A DNA stretch of 10,409 nt from CAITUY01 sp964611575 (GCA_964611575.1 CAZTAJ010000134.1:1-10409); one strand, 5' to 3'; shown: positions 1-6,349, numbered from the stretch's first letter. Numbers and translations: made by a program. Notes: generated by a model not told the origin, from the letters alone.

Positions 1-2012
1 AGCAGCACGACCGCCGGGTACTCGCTGCCCTGCGACTTGTGCACGGAACAGGCGTAGGCCAGGTCAAGCTCGTCCAGTTCCTCCGGCGTGTACGTGACCC
101 GGCGCCCGTCATAGTTCACCACTACCTCCGGCGTTTCGGCGTCGATGCGGTCGATGAGCCCGATGTCGCCGTTGAACACATCCTTGTCGTAGTTGTTGCG
201 GATCTGCAGCACGCGGTCGCCCGCCTTGTATTGCCGGTTGAACCGCGTCAACGGCTGCCCGCCGGGATTGAGCGCCGCCTGCAGCAGCGTATTGAGGTTC
301 TCGCTGCCAAGTTCGTTGCGTCGCATGGGCGTCAGCACCTGGATCTCGGTCATCGGGTTGAAACGGAACCGTTTCGGGATGCGATGGGTCACCAGGTCCA
401 GCATCTTGCGGATGACCTCCTCCGGCGTTTCCGCCGCCACGAAGAAGAAGTCGCCGGCGCCCGGCTCCTGCCCGAGTTCGAACGGCAAACCGCTGTTGAC
501 CCGGTGGGCGTTGTGCACGATCGCGCTCTGCGCCCCCTGCCGGAAGATCGTTTCGAGCCGGGTGACCGGCACCGAACCGCAGTCGATGAGGTCGCGCAGC
601 ACGTTGCCGGGCCCCACGCTGGGGAGCTGGTCCGCATCCCCCACCAGCACCAGCGCCGCCTTGTCCGGCAACGCCCGCAGGAAGGCGTTCATCAGCAGGA
701 TGTCGATCATCGACACTTCATCCAGGATGAATACGTCGCCCTCCAGCGCATTCCCGGTATCATGCTCGAAGTGGCCTGAGGCGGGATTGAACTTCAGCAG
801 GCGGTGCAGCGTCTTCGCGTCGGTGCGCGTGGATTCCTCCAGGCGCTTGGCCGCGCGGCCGGTCGGGGCCGCCAGGCACACGTTGAGTTTACGGGCCCGG
901 AAGATGTCCACCAGCGCCCGCACGATCGTGGTCTTGCCCACCCCCGGCCCGCCGGTGATGATCGCCACCGGGTGCGACAGCGCCATCTCCAGCGCCGTGC
1001 GCTGCGCCGGCGCAAAGGACAGCCGCATGCGCTCCTCGGCCCAGGCCACGGCTTTACCGGCCTGGATCGGCGGATAGTCCGCGCGCCCCGCCATGAGCCG
1101 CCGCAGGTTGGCCGCCACGCCGGCCTCCGCCTCGTGCAGCGCCCGCAGGAAGATGTTGCCGCGCTCGTCCACCAGCGTGCCCGCCGCCACGCCATGCCGG
1201 ATGGCGTCTCCCAGGATGGCGCCGGGGATTTCCAGCAGTTGTTCGGCCGCCGCCAGCAGCTCCTCGCGCGGGCAGTAGCAGTGGCCTTCGTCGGACAGGG
1301 TTTGAAGAAGGTACAGCACGCCGGCCCGCGCCCGGATGTCGGACTGCGGTTCCACCCCCATGTTCAAGGCGATCCGGTCGGCGGTCTTGAACCCGATGCC
1401 CCACACGTCCGCACACAACCGGTAGGGATTCTCGCGCACCACCGCCACCGAGGCATTCCCGTACTGTTTGAAAATCCTCATCGCATGCGCCGTGCCGACG
1501 CCATGCGACTGCAGGAAGACCATGATATCCCGGACCGCCTTCTGCTGAATCCAGGACTGCTTGATCAGCTCGCGGCGCATCGGCCCGATGCCCTCGACCT
1601 CCTCCAGCCGGCGGGATTCACGATCGATGATGGTGAGCGTTTCGGCGCCGAAGGCCTTGACGAGCCGTTCCGCAGTGACGGCCCCCACCCCCTTGATCAA
1701 TCCGCTGGCGAGGAACCGTTCAATCCCTTCCGTTGTGGCGGGCGGATAGCACGCCATCCGTTCCGCCTGGAACTGCAGGCCGTGCTGCCGGTGACGCGTC
1801 CAGCGGCCCGATGCCTTGAGCGTCTCCCCGGTCCAGATCGTCGGGCAGTTCCCGACCACGATCACCTCGTCCTTGTGGCCGCGCGCCGCGATGCCGCACA
1901 CGGTATAGCCCGTGTCGTCGCTGTGGAAGATAACCCGGTTGATGACGCCGGCAATGTCCTCGACCGGTTCTGCCGGAACGGCACGATCGGTTCCCTGGAC
2001 GACGGGCTTCAT
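1..2012 (-). CDS. recD2: RecD2-like ATP-dependent DNA helicase (3' end cut by window edge)
   Basis: This encodes a RecD2/RecD-TraA family 5'-3' DNA helicase of superfamily 1B, the stand-alone type not bound to RecBC, acting in DNA repair and recombination. I read 670 residues from the ATG at 2012; the family is usually about 720-750 residues, so the last 50-80 lie beyond the left edge. An N-terminal OB-like region (about 17-90, with HSDDTGYTV) is followed by helix-hairpin-helix segments (about 104-215: GLIKGVGAVTAERL, VEGIGP, DVWGIGFKTADRIA). The helicase core follows: Walker A GGPGVGKT at 354-361, motif Ia APTGRAAKRL at 382-391, Walker B LDEVSM at 430-435, VGDADQLPSVGPG at 457-469, IFRQ at 489-492, and YACSVHKSQGSEY at 653-665. 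The N-terminus is about 15 residues longer than typical and has no clear Shine-Dalgarno sequence, so the start is less certain than the identity. Confidence 0.95.
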   Translation of the reverse strand, partial: MKPVVQGTDRAVPAEPVEDIAGVINRVIFHSDDTGYTVCGIAARGHKDEVIVVGNCPTIWTGETLKASGRWTRHRQHGLQFQAERMACYPPATTEGIERFLASGLIKGVGAVTAERLVKAFGAETLTIIDRESRRLEEVEGIGPMRRELIKQSWIQQKAVRDIMVFLQSHGVGTAHAMRIFKQYGNASVAVVRENPYRLCADVWGIGFKTADRIALNMGVEPQSDIRARAGVLYLLQTLSDEGHCYCPREELLAAAEQLLEIPGAILGDAIRHGVAAGTLVDERGNIFLRALHEAEAGVAANLRRLMAGRADYPPIQAGKAVAWAEERMRLSFAPAQRTALEMALSHPVAIITGGPGVGKTTIVRALVDIFRARKLNVCLAAPTGRAAKRLEESTRTDAKTLHRLLKFNPASGHFEHDTGNALEGDVFILDEVSMIDILLMNAFLRALPDKAALVLVGDADQLPSVGPGNVLRDLIDCGSVPVTRLETIFRQGAQSAIVHNAHRVNSGLPFELGQEPGAGDFFFVAAETPEEVIRKMLDLVTHRIPKRFRFNPMTEIQVLTPMRRNELGSENLNTLLQAALNPGGQPLTRFNRQYKAGDRVLQIRNNYDKDVFNGDIGLIDRIDAETPEVVVNYDGRRVTYTPEELDELDLAYACSVHKSQGSEYPAVVL

Positions 2013-2113
2013 AGAGGTCCGGATGCTAACGCGCCGTCGTGATGCCGTCAAACCGCGGTTACCGCCCTGAACAACCCCTTGAGCTGTCTCGTCTGTTGGT
2101 GTACATAGTCGAC

Positions 2114-3076
2114 ATGACGCACCGCTTGTCGCTGACGCCTGTTGGGCCCTGGTTGGCCATCGTTCTCGCCTGCGCCCTCGCCGGCTGCGTCATGCACCAG
2201 GTGCATTCCATCCCGCCGGCCACGGATGACGCCCTGCGCCCTGTGGTCGCCGTCACGTCCTTCGAAAACCGGTCGGGTTTCTCCGGCCAGTGGCAGTTGG
2301 GCGACGGCATGGCGGACCTGCTGGTGTCGGAACTCGTGGGGTCCCGCCGCTTCACGGTCGTCGAGCGCCAGCATTTTGAACGTCTCGCCGGCGAAATCGG
2401 CCGCCAGCAGACGTCGCTCTTCCGGCCGGAGGGCAAGACCGCCGTCGGCCGCATGAAGAACGCCCAATTCATGATCCGCGGCGTGGTGAACGATTTCTCG
2501 CAATCAGGCGGGGCGGGGCTCTGGATGGCCTTCCGGAGCCTGCTCTTCTTCGGCCGCGGCAACAACGCGCGCGTCGCCGTGACGCTGACAATCGTCGATG
2601 TGGAGACCGGCCAGATTATCAGTTCGGTCAACAGCACGGGCATTGTCCGCAGCCGCGAGGCTTATGCGGAAGGCGCCTACAAGGGCGTGACCTTCGGCGG
2701 CGACATCTTCTTCAAGACGCCCCTCGGTAAGGCCACGCTCGTGGCCATCCGCAGCGGCGTGAGACAGATCGTGCGCGATATGCCCCGCACGCTGTGGCGC
2801 CCGATGGTCTGCGGCACACGTGAAGGGTACGTCCTCTTAAACGGCGGCACGGACCGAAAGTTCCGCCAGGGCGCCCTCTACACCGTGCGCGCCCCCGCGG
2901 AACCGGTCACCGATCCGTCCACCGGCGACGTGCTGGCCTTCGTCCCCGGCCGCACCATCGGCACCCTGCGCGTTGTCAGGGTGGACGAAACTCTCACCTT
3001 CGCCACACCGGTGCAGGGCTCCGGGTTCGCCCGCGGCCAGTGGCTCACAGCCCCCGACGCGCTGCCGGCCAAGTGA
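2114..3076 (+). CDS. CsgG-like outer-membrane lipoprotein
   Basis: A predicted 320-residue lipoprotein. The ATG at 2114 is chosen because it gives a compact type II signal peptide: MTHR, a hydrophobic stretch (LAIVLACALAGC) and a lipobox LAGC with Cys25 as the expected lipidated residue. An in-frame ATG at 2039 would add 25 polar residues before the signal. The mature part resembles the CsgG/curli-assembly lipoprotein fold: VVAVTSFENRSG, then DLLVSELVGSRRFTVVERQ, then a mixed beta region with VTLTIVDVETGQII. CsgG proper forms a secretion pore for curli, but no csgA/B/E/F partners are visible, so curli export is not claimed. The C-terminal third (GTREGYVLLNGG onward) looks like an added beta-rich domain. 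The gene is divergent from recD2 with about 100 bp between them. No Shine-Dalgarno precedes 2114; leaderless or atypical initiation is possible. Confidence 0.82.
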   Translation: MTHRLSLTPVGPWLAIVLACALAGCVMHQVHSIPPATDDALRPVVAVTSFENRSGFSGQWQLGDGMADLLVSELVGSRRFTVVERQHFERLAGEIGRQQTSLFRPEGKTAVGRMKNAQFMIRGVVNDFSQSGGAGLWMAFRSLLFFGRGNNARVAVTLTIVDVETGQIISSVNSTGIVRSREAYAEGAYKGVTFGGDIFFKTPLGKATLVAIRSGVRQIVRDMPRTLWRPMVCGTREGYVLLNGGTDRKFRQGALYTVRAPAEPVTDPSTGDVLAFVPGRTIGTLRVVRVDETLTFATPVQGSGFARGQWLTAPDALPAK

Positions 3077-3119
3077 ACCTCGCGAGCCGGGCGCTTCAAC
3101 GGGCTGCCGGTCTCAGTTT

Positions 3120-3530
3120 CTACGTCGCCTGGCCGGGCGCCCACTGCGCCTGGGGATCGGCCTGCATGATTCCAAACGTGTTGCCTTCGGTGTCCTTGAG
3201 ATAGGCCAGCCACCCTATGCCGGGGATGGCCAGCCTGGGACGCACAAGTGCGGCGCCCATGGCCTGCGCTGTTTTCAAGGTCTGATCGAGGTCTTCGACT
3301 TCGATGGTGCAAATGTAGGCGGGGACGGCTGGGTCACCCAGGGCGCCTCGGCGCGGCAGGAGCCCGCCATCGATGCCCGGTTCGCCGGCTGAGCCGGTTT
3401 CGATGGTCCAATACGCGACCGTTTCATGCCATTGTTTGAATCTCCACCCGAACACGCCGGAGTAAAAGGACATCGCTCTCGTAGGATCTTCAGCATGAAT
3501 TTCGAAATGGATGACTCTATTCAATAGCAT
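3120..3530 (-). CDS. VOC (glyoxalase/bleomycin-resistance fold) family protein
   Basis: A 136-residue vicinal-oxygen-chelate family protein, probably cytosolic. It starts NRVIHFEIHAEDPTRAMSFY, the typical beta-alpha opening with a candidate metal ligand His8. It continues through FGWRF and IETGSAGEPGIDGGLLPR to a second half, YICTIEVEDLDQTLKTAQAMGA, ending at the hallmark LKDTEGNTFGIMQ with the candidate ligand Glu115. The length and the paired beta-alpha-beta-beta-beta units fit a single-chain VOC protein of the COG3324 type; the substrate cannot be read from sequence. The frame is open to an upstream ATG at 3575, but those 15 codons lie partly in an inverted repeat, so the start at 3530 is preferred. 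No strong Shine-Dalgarno is visible. The gene converges on the CsgG-like gene, with 43 bp between the stops. Confidence 0.9.
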   Translation of the reverse strand: MLLNRVIHFEIHAEDPTRAMSFYSGVFGWRFKQWHETVAYWTIETGSAGEPGIDGGLLPRRGALGDPAVPAYICTIEVEDLDQTLKTAQAMGAALVRPRLAIPGIGWLAYLKDTEGNTFGIMQADPQAQWAPGQAT

Positions 3531-3535
3531 CCCAT

Positions 3536-3694
3536 GGAATAGTGGAGTGATGGAGTATTGGGGCAAACAGGCCAAGCAGAGTCGGCTGACCCGCGAAGCA
3601 TGGATATCGGAAATCCCTTGTTCCGCGTAAGGGTAAACGGAATGTGTAAGTCATGGTCTGGCAACACCCCAATACTCCCATACTCCACTACTCC
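3536..3694. repeat. 28-bp imperfect inverted repeat flanking a 103-bp spacer
   Basis: The left arm (3536-3563) begins GGAATAGTGGAGTGATGGAG. The right arm (3667-3694) is its reverse complement with about 4 mismatches and begins CCCCAATACTCCCATACTCC. Both arms consist of degenerate TACTCC/ACTCC phrases. Just beyond the right arm is a 7-bp hairpin GCGTCCC-TGT-GGGACGC (3695-3711). The element fills most of the gap between the VOC start and the FAH-family stop. No function is assigned. Confidence 0.75.
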
Positions 3695-3762
3695 GCGTCC
3701 CTGTGGGACGCCAGTGGACTCTATCAGGGACGCGACTCTATTGCGCCATGCCGTCTCAGCGC

Positions 3763-4392
3763 TCAGGTCGCGACCGTCCAGGAGAACGTGCCGCACCAAG
3801 GCGCCTCGACCGTGACGGTGTCGCCGGCATGCAAAGCGCCCACCCCCTCCGGCGTACCCGTGTAAAGCAAGTCGCCCGGCCGTAACATCCAGATGCGGGC
3901 CAGGGCGCAAATCAGGGCCGGAATGGAAAACACCATGTCGGACGTTTCGCCCCGCTGGCGGACCTCGCCGTTGACGCGCCCCGTGAAACTCAGGCGGGCC
4001 AGATCGAGGTCCGGCGGACAGGGCGCCAGGGTTCCCAGCGGGGCACTGCCGTCGAACCCCTTGCAGGCTTCCCACGGGTGCCCCTGTTTCCGCAGGTCGG
4101 TCTGGACATCACGCAGCGTCAGGTCCAGCCCCAGGGTGATCCCGGTCACCATCGCGCGGGCCTCGGCTTCCGTGCGCGGCCGGCCCTCGCGGCCGATCAA
4201 CGCCACCACTTCGGTCTCGTAGTGGAAGTCCGCGCCATGGGTCGGGATCGGGATGCGGGCGCCCGGCGCCAGCAGGCTCGTCAGCGGTTTCATGAAGATC
4301 ACCGGGGCTTGCGGCATGGGGTTCTTCAACTCACGGATATGCGCGGCATAGTTCATGCCGATGCAAAAGATGCGACCCGGGGTGTAGTTCAT
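3763..4392 (-). CDS. Fumarylacetoacetate hydrolase (FAH) family protein
   Basis: A 209-residue enzyme of the FAH superfamily, closest in length and motifs to YcgM-like acylpyruvate hydrolases and the hydroxyhepta-dienedioate isomerase group, which cleave or isomerise beta-diketo or oxo acids in aromatic and related catabolism. The frame is open upstream to 4746, but the conserved protein begins at MNYTPGRIFCIGMNYAAHI, so the start at 4392 is chosen. Visible family marks are the lid motif GMNYAAHIRE (His18), IFMKP at 32-36, metal ligands Glu59 and Glu61 in FHYETEV, Asp90 in GLDLTLRD, KGFDGSAPLG at 111-120, and the terminal YTGTPEGVG at 177-185. All expected active-site positions appear present. 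The exact substrate is unknown. The gene precedes the VOC gene on the same strand with a 232-bp gap, so co-transcription is possible but not shown. Confidence 0.92.
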   Translation of the reverse strand: MNYTPGRIFCIGMNYAAHIRELKNPMPQAPVIFMKPLTSLLAPGARIPIPTHGADFHYETEVVALIGREGRPRTEAEARAMVTGITLGLDLTLRDVQTDLRKQGHPWEACKGFDGSAPLGTLAPCPPDLDLARLSFTGRVNGEVRQRGETSDMVFSIPALICALARIWMLRPGDLLYTGTPEGVGALHAGDTVTVEAPWCGTFSWTVAT

Positions 4393-4423
4393 GCCGCCAG
4401 CATGCCCGCCGGCCGGCCGGCCG

Positions 4424-4570
4424 TCAAGCGGGTCCCACCCCCCGCTGCGCCCCGCCTGTGCCACACCTCTGTGTTCTGGTCCTGAAGAGCCGCTCCGTAA
4501 AGCCGCCGTCCTTCTTGAAAGCGGCGGCTTGCGCCGCGATCTGACGGTCCAGGAGGCTGTTGGCGACGGC
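4424..4570 (-). pseudogene. Relic of a four-helix-bundle (suffix-domain) protein gene
   Basis: Reading leftward, this stretch encodes NSLLDRQIAAQAAAFKKDGG and then FTERLFRTRTQ, which resembles from memory the C-terminal suffix of four-helix-bundle proteins of the 23S rRNA intervening-sequence type. Only the last helix and tail remain. The frame continues upstream into a GC-rich hairpin (4581-4599) and soon meets a TGA near 4618, so no full gene exists. A 9-bp inverted repeat AAGCCGCCG/CGGCGGCTT (4500-4508 and 4522-4530) lies inside the relic. It sits directly upstream of the FAH-family gene and is not expected to be expressed as a protein. Confidence 0.45.
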
Positions 4571-4573
4571 AAT

Positions 4574-4600
4574 ATGGGAGGGCGCGCATGCTGCGCGCCG
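4574..4600. repeat. 27-bp hairpin element, copy 1
   Basis: The sequence opens ATGGGAGGGCGCGCATG and contains perfect 8-bp arms GGCGCGCA and TGCGCGCC around a TGC loop (4581-4599). A second copy at 5973-5999 differs only by C to T in the loop, so the stem is conserved. This is a REP-like dispersed palindrome. Confidence 0.8.
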
Positions 4601-4624
4601 TGGACCCATCCGGATTCACTCTTC

Positions 4625-4686
4625 TGTAGCCACGGCGCTGTGCGCCGTGCCAGCCGCCGAACGCGTCGCACAGCGACGCGGCTACA
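4625..4686. repeat. Composite hairpin element (TGTAGCC...GGCTACA), copy 1
   Basis: A 62-bp element with outer inverted ends TGTAGCC and GGCTACA. They enclose two hairpins: ACGGCGC-TGT-GCGCCGT, and CGCGTCGC-ACA-GCGACGCG. The copy at 5783-5841 has the same ends and the same second hairpin, but a different, self-complementary first stem. Keeping the pairing while the bases change suggests that the folded shape matters or is regenerated. Confidence 0.8.
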
Positions 4687-4783
4687 CCCCCAGAACCACC
4701 CGCAAAGCCGCCGCCAAGGCCCCTTTTGGCCACCCTGCCGCGGCACATCTCATTCCCGATCAGTCACTTATCGTGGTCCGACC
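4683..4783. repeat. 101-bp direct repeat, copy 1
   Basis: This stretch matches 6064-6164 at 97 of 101 positions by manual alignment; mismatches are at 4688, 4693, 4722 and 4729. It abuts the composite hairpin. Both copies contain the word CACTTATCGTGGTCCGACC at the right end and a leftward ATG that begins MCRGRV, followed by KRGLGGGFAGG. That reading frame is not regarded as a gene. Confidence 0.9.
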
Positions 4784-4838
4784 CCAATGGCACGACCCCA
4801 ATGGCAACGCCCAACGCCGATGGCACGCCCAAGATCCC

Positions 4839-4867
4839 CCTTGCGCCCGCGCGTTGCAGGCGCAAGG
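4839..4867 (-). terminator. Hairpin downstream of the lipoprotein operon
   Basis: A 9-bp perfect stem CCTTGCGCC/GGCGCAAGG with an 11-nt loop lies about 30 nt past the stop of the second lipoprotein gene. It could end the transcript, but there is no T-tract after the stem, so it is not a canonical intrinsic terminator and may simply be another dispersed palindrome. Confidence 0.3.
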
Positions 4868-4898
4868 TGGGACTCGATTCGACTGTTGGATTGGCCTA

Positions 4899-5258
4899 TC
4901 AGTTGGCCGTGACTTTGTCCGAACCGACTTGGAATCCAAACATCAGGATGTCAATGGCGAATGGCACCCCCAGTTGGACATCGGCGTTCTTCAGAACATC
5001 GCCGCCGGCATCCGCCTGCGCCTTCGCAAGATATGCACCGATATCCGGGGCGGGTCTAAAACCGGCATTCAGAAAGTAGAAACCACCTCTGGATTGCCTA
5101 GTTTCGACCTTTGTGCCGACCGCCTTGATGGACCCTGCAGGCCGCGTTGAGGAAACGTAACTCAACGGTGTTTGCGGTTGACTCGTGACACAACCGGAGC
5201 CCAAGACCAGCCCGATTCCCGTAAGGGCACAACCAAGCGCTTTCGTATATCTCCTCAT
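4899..5258 (-). CDS. Predicted small lipoprotein, second gene of a two-gene operon
   Basis: A 119-residue predicted lipoprotein of unknown function. The start at 5258 is well supported by GGAGGT (5264-5269) with 5-nt spacing, and by a signal peptide MRRYTKALGCALTGIGLVLG ending in the lipobox GSGC (Cys23). The mature part is small and Ala/Gly-rich (SYVSSTRPAGSIKAVGTKVE, FYFLNAGFRP, AYLAKAQADAGGDVLKNADV, IDILMFGFQVGSDKVTAN). The pattern of small residues and an Ala-rich helix faintly recalls the TRL-like lipoprotein family, but this is only a guess. The ATG overlaps the TGA of the preceding lipoprotein gene (ATGA), indicating translational coupling. The two products probably share a compartment (periplasmic face of a membrane) and perhaps a complex. 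Confidence 0.75.
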   Translation of the reverse strand: MRRYTKALGCALTGIGLVLGSGCVTSQPQTPLSYVSSTRPAGSIKAVGTKVETRQSRGGFYFLNAGFRPAPDIGAYLAKAQADAGGDVLKNADVQLGVPFAIDILMFGFQVGSDKVTAN

Positions 5259-5611
5259 TTCGCACCTCCATCCCTGGGAAGGGTCTTGCTGTTCAGGCCC
5301 GTGCCCTTCACCTCGATTGTGTTGGACCACACCAGAAGCCCAGTCTTGGTGGTCACTTCGGCATCGATGAGCGTATCGTACTCGGTTCCTTTCAATGCAT
5401 TTCGCACAGCCTCAGACAGGTAGTAGGCATCACCACCCACTTTGCAGGCATCCCGGCCAACAAGAACGGGTCCATCCACCTTTGCCGGAATCGTCCTGCA
5501 CTCCATATCGCCAACGGACAACAAGGCAACCTTGCTGACATTCGTGTGTCCGCATCCGTAACACAGCGTGGTCAACAAGAGTGCCGCACATACTTTGGTT
5601 ACTGTATTCAC
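5255..5611 (-). CDS. Predicted small lipoprotein, first gene of a two-gene operon
   Basis: A 118-residue predicted lipoprotein of unknown function. An AGGAG motif (5618-5622) directly touches an ATG at 5617, which leaves no spacing. A GTG two codons later, at 5611, sits 6 nt from it, so GTG is the more likely start; the protein differs by two residues only. The signal peptide (NTVTKVCAALLLTTLCYGC) ends in a lipobox-like CYGC with Cys20. The mature domain includes MECRTIPAKVDGPVLVGRDA, a short helix YLSEAVRNALKG and a beta hairpin YDTLIDAEVTTKTGLLVWSN, a pattern seen in small periplasmic lipoproteins. Two further cysteines (in MECRT and DACKV) could form a disulfide. The stop overlaps the next start by ATGA. 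Confidence 0.72.
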   Translation of the reverse strand: MNTVTKVCAALLLTTLCYGCGHTNVSKVALLSVGDMECRTIPAKVDGPVLVGRDACKVGGDAYYLSEAVRNALKGTEYDTLIDAEVTTKTGLLVWSNTIEVKGTGLNSKTLPRDGGAK

Positions 5612-5718
5612 TATCATCTCCTGTTAGTAGTTTTTCACTTCCATCTGACTTGCCAATAATACTTCAGTCTTTTCCGTGTCCTCCTTCCCTTTAACCTGTC
5701 AACCATTAACCCTTCCTC

Positions 5719-5759
5719 TTCACCCACCCAACAACCGCCGCCGTCAACCCGCCGCGCCG
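5719..5759 (-). pseudogene. Degenerate copy of the methyltransferase 3' tail
   Basis: On the leftward strand, this stretch ends GTTGTTGGGTGGGTGAA, close to the GTTTGTGGGTGGGTGAA that ends the methyltransferase gene. Just past it lies GGTTAATGGTTGAC, words also found after the methyltransferase stop (7924-7948). The reading frame is destroyed. It looks like an old copy of that gene end plus its downstream flank. Confidence 0.4.
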
Positions 5760-5782
5760 CAGACTGCCCCGCGTCTCTCTCG

Positions 5783-5841
5783 TGTAGCCACGTCGCTACG
5801 CGACGTGCAGCCTCAACGCGTCGCACAGCGACGCGGCTACA
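5783..5841. repeat. Composite hairpin element (TGTAGCC...GGCTACA), copy 2
   Basis: A 59-bp element with outer ends TGTAGCC and GGCTACA, a first hairpin ACGTCGC-TAC-GCGACGT, and a second hairpin CGTCGC-ACA-GCGACG that is identical to that of the copy at 4625-4686. The first stem has changed relative to copy 1 while staying self-complementary. Confidence 0.8.
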
Positions 5842-5900
5842 GGAAAGGGCCGAGTCTTCCTCCACCTTGCCCCTTCCCACCTCCCACCTTCTCCCCCCCC

Positions 5901-5941
5901 TCACCCACCCACAAACCGCCCGCCCTCGACCTCGCGCGCCT
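5901..5941 (-). pseudogene. Copy of the methyltransferase 3' tail with an in-frame stop
   Basis: These 41 bp are identical to 7957-7997, the end of the methyltransferase gene, and on the leftward strand read AREVEGGRFVGG followed by TGA. The next codon upstream is TAG where the gene has CAG (Gln), so the fragment cannot be translated from further upstream. Beyond that point similarity is lost. A run of eight G follows the stop (plus-strand C-run 5893-5900). Confidence 0.7.
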
Positions 5942-5972
5942 AGCCGAAATACATCTGCCCCGCATCCGTCCC

Positions 5973-5999
5973 ATGGGAGGGCGCGCATGTTGCGCGCCG
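5973..5999. repeat. 27-bp hairpin element, copy 2
   Basis: Same as 4574-4600, with one base different in the loop (GTT versus GCT region). The 8-bp arms are perfect. Confidence 0.8.
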
Positions 6000-6011
6000 C
6001 CAAACTGGCCA

Positions 6012-6054
6012 TCAAGGCTCCAATTTTGAACCTTGAAGCCGCGCATGCTTCCGC
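6012..6054. repeat. Intergenic copy of the palindrome found in the ORF6N gene
   Basis: This copy of 7683-7725 has about 3 mismatches over 43 bp. It shares the unbroken run GAACCTTGAAGCCGCGCATG and then CTTCCGC. The first module (a TCAAGG.../...CCTTGA palindrome) is less perfect here. The second module is GAAGC-CGCGCAT-GCTTC. Confidence 0.8.
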
Positions 6055-6063
6055 TGCCCCTCT

Positions 6064-6164
6064 TACACTCCCAAAACCACCCGCAAAGCCGCCGCCAAGG
6101 CCTCTTTTGCCCACCCTGCCGCGGCACATCTCATTCCCGATCAGTCACTTATCGTGGTCCGACC
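6064..6164. repeat. 101-bp direct repeat, copy 2
   Basis: Matches 4683-4783 at 97 of 101 positions. Its right end runs into the 2 x 28-bp tandem repeat. Copy 1 instead is followed by CCCCAATGGCA-like words, so the repeat boundary lies at GGTCCGACC. Confidence 0.9.
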
Positions 6165-6201
6165 ACGGGTTCCCACTTATCGTGGTCCGACCACGGGTTC
6201 C
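6146..6201. repeat. 2 x 28-bp perfect tandem repeat with internal palindrome
   Basis: The unit begins CACTTATCGTGGTCCGACCA and occurs twice without change (6146-6173 and 6174-6201). Each unit holds the near-palindrome CGTGGTC-C-GACCACG. One unit half is also the end of the 101-bp repeat. Operator-like in shape, but no nearby start codon or regulator links to it. Confidence 0.85.
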
Positions 6202-6242
6202 CACCACGGATTCCCCCCGGGATTCACCGCACCCAACATGCG

Positions 6243-6290
6243 CGGCTACAGACCATGGTCTCTGCTGTAGACGCGGGCGCTGACCGCGTC
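6243..6290. repeat. Hairpin array related to the GGCTACA elements
   Basis: It begins GCGGCTACAG, as the right ends of the composite hairpins do. It contains CTACAG/CTGTAG arms (6246-6251, 6265-6270) around the perfect palindrome AGACCATGGTCT (6250-6261). A second hairpin follows, GACGCGG-GCGCTGA-CCGCGTC (6270-6290). Confidence 0.6.
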
Positions 6291-6349
6291 CCGCCGCGAC
6301 ATTCCTCATACCCACCCGTGCGCCAATTACAGCGTTACCGCATACATAC

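Larger units (their letters stand above)
4393..4898. other. Repeat-filled intergenic region
   Basis: About 500 bp with no intact gene. From left to right it holds the four-helix-bundle relic, a GGCGCGCA-TGC-TGCGCGCC hairpin (4581-4599), a 62-bp composite hairpin (4625-4686), copy 1 of a 101-bp direct repeat (4683-4783), a short run of repeated CCCCAATGGCA-like words (4783-4830) and a 9-bp-stem hairpin (4839-4867). Leftward ORFs through here, such as one starting at 4748, are made of repeat sequence and are not called genes. Confidence 0.7.

Noticed and set aside
39..2042. Long rightward ORFs opposite the RecD2 gene
   Set aside because: They are high-GC antisense shadows; the leftward frame carries every helicase motif in order.
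2079..2107. Possible promoter TTGAGC-17 nt-TACATA ahead of the CsgG-like gene
   Set aside because: The -10 box matches poorly and ends only 6 nt before the ATG, so it would require a leaderless transcript; too weak to annotate.
3077..3119. Terminator between the convergent CsgG-like and VOC genes
   Set aside because: No stable stem followed by a T-tract is visible in these 43 bp.
5656..5702. Possible promoter for the lipoprotein operon (TTGACA and TATTAT on the leftward strand)
   Set aside because: The two boxes are 35 nt apart instead of about 17, and the TTGACA lies in the repeated AACCATTAACC-type word region.
5635..6129. Leftward ORF of 164 codons starting MCRGRV
   Set aside because: It runs through the 101-bp repeat, hairpins, tail relics and CT-rich words, has no recognisable domain, and its start is shared with another repeat-derived ORF at 4748.
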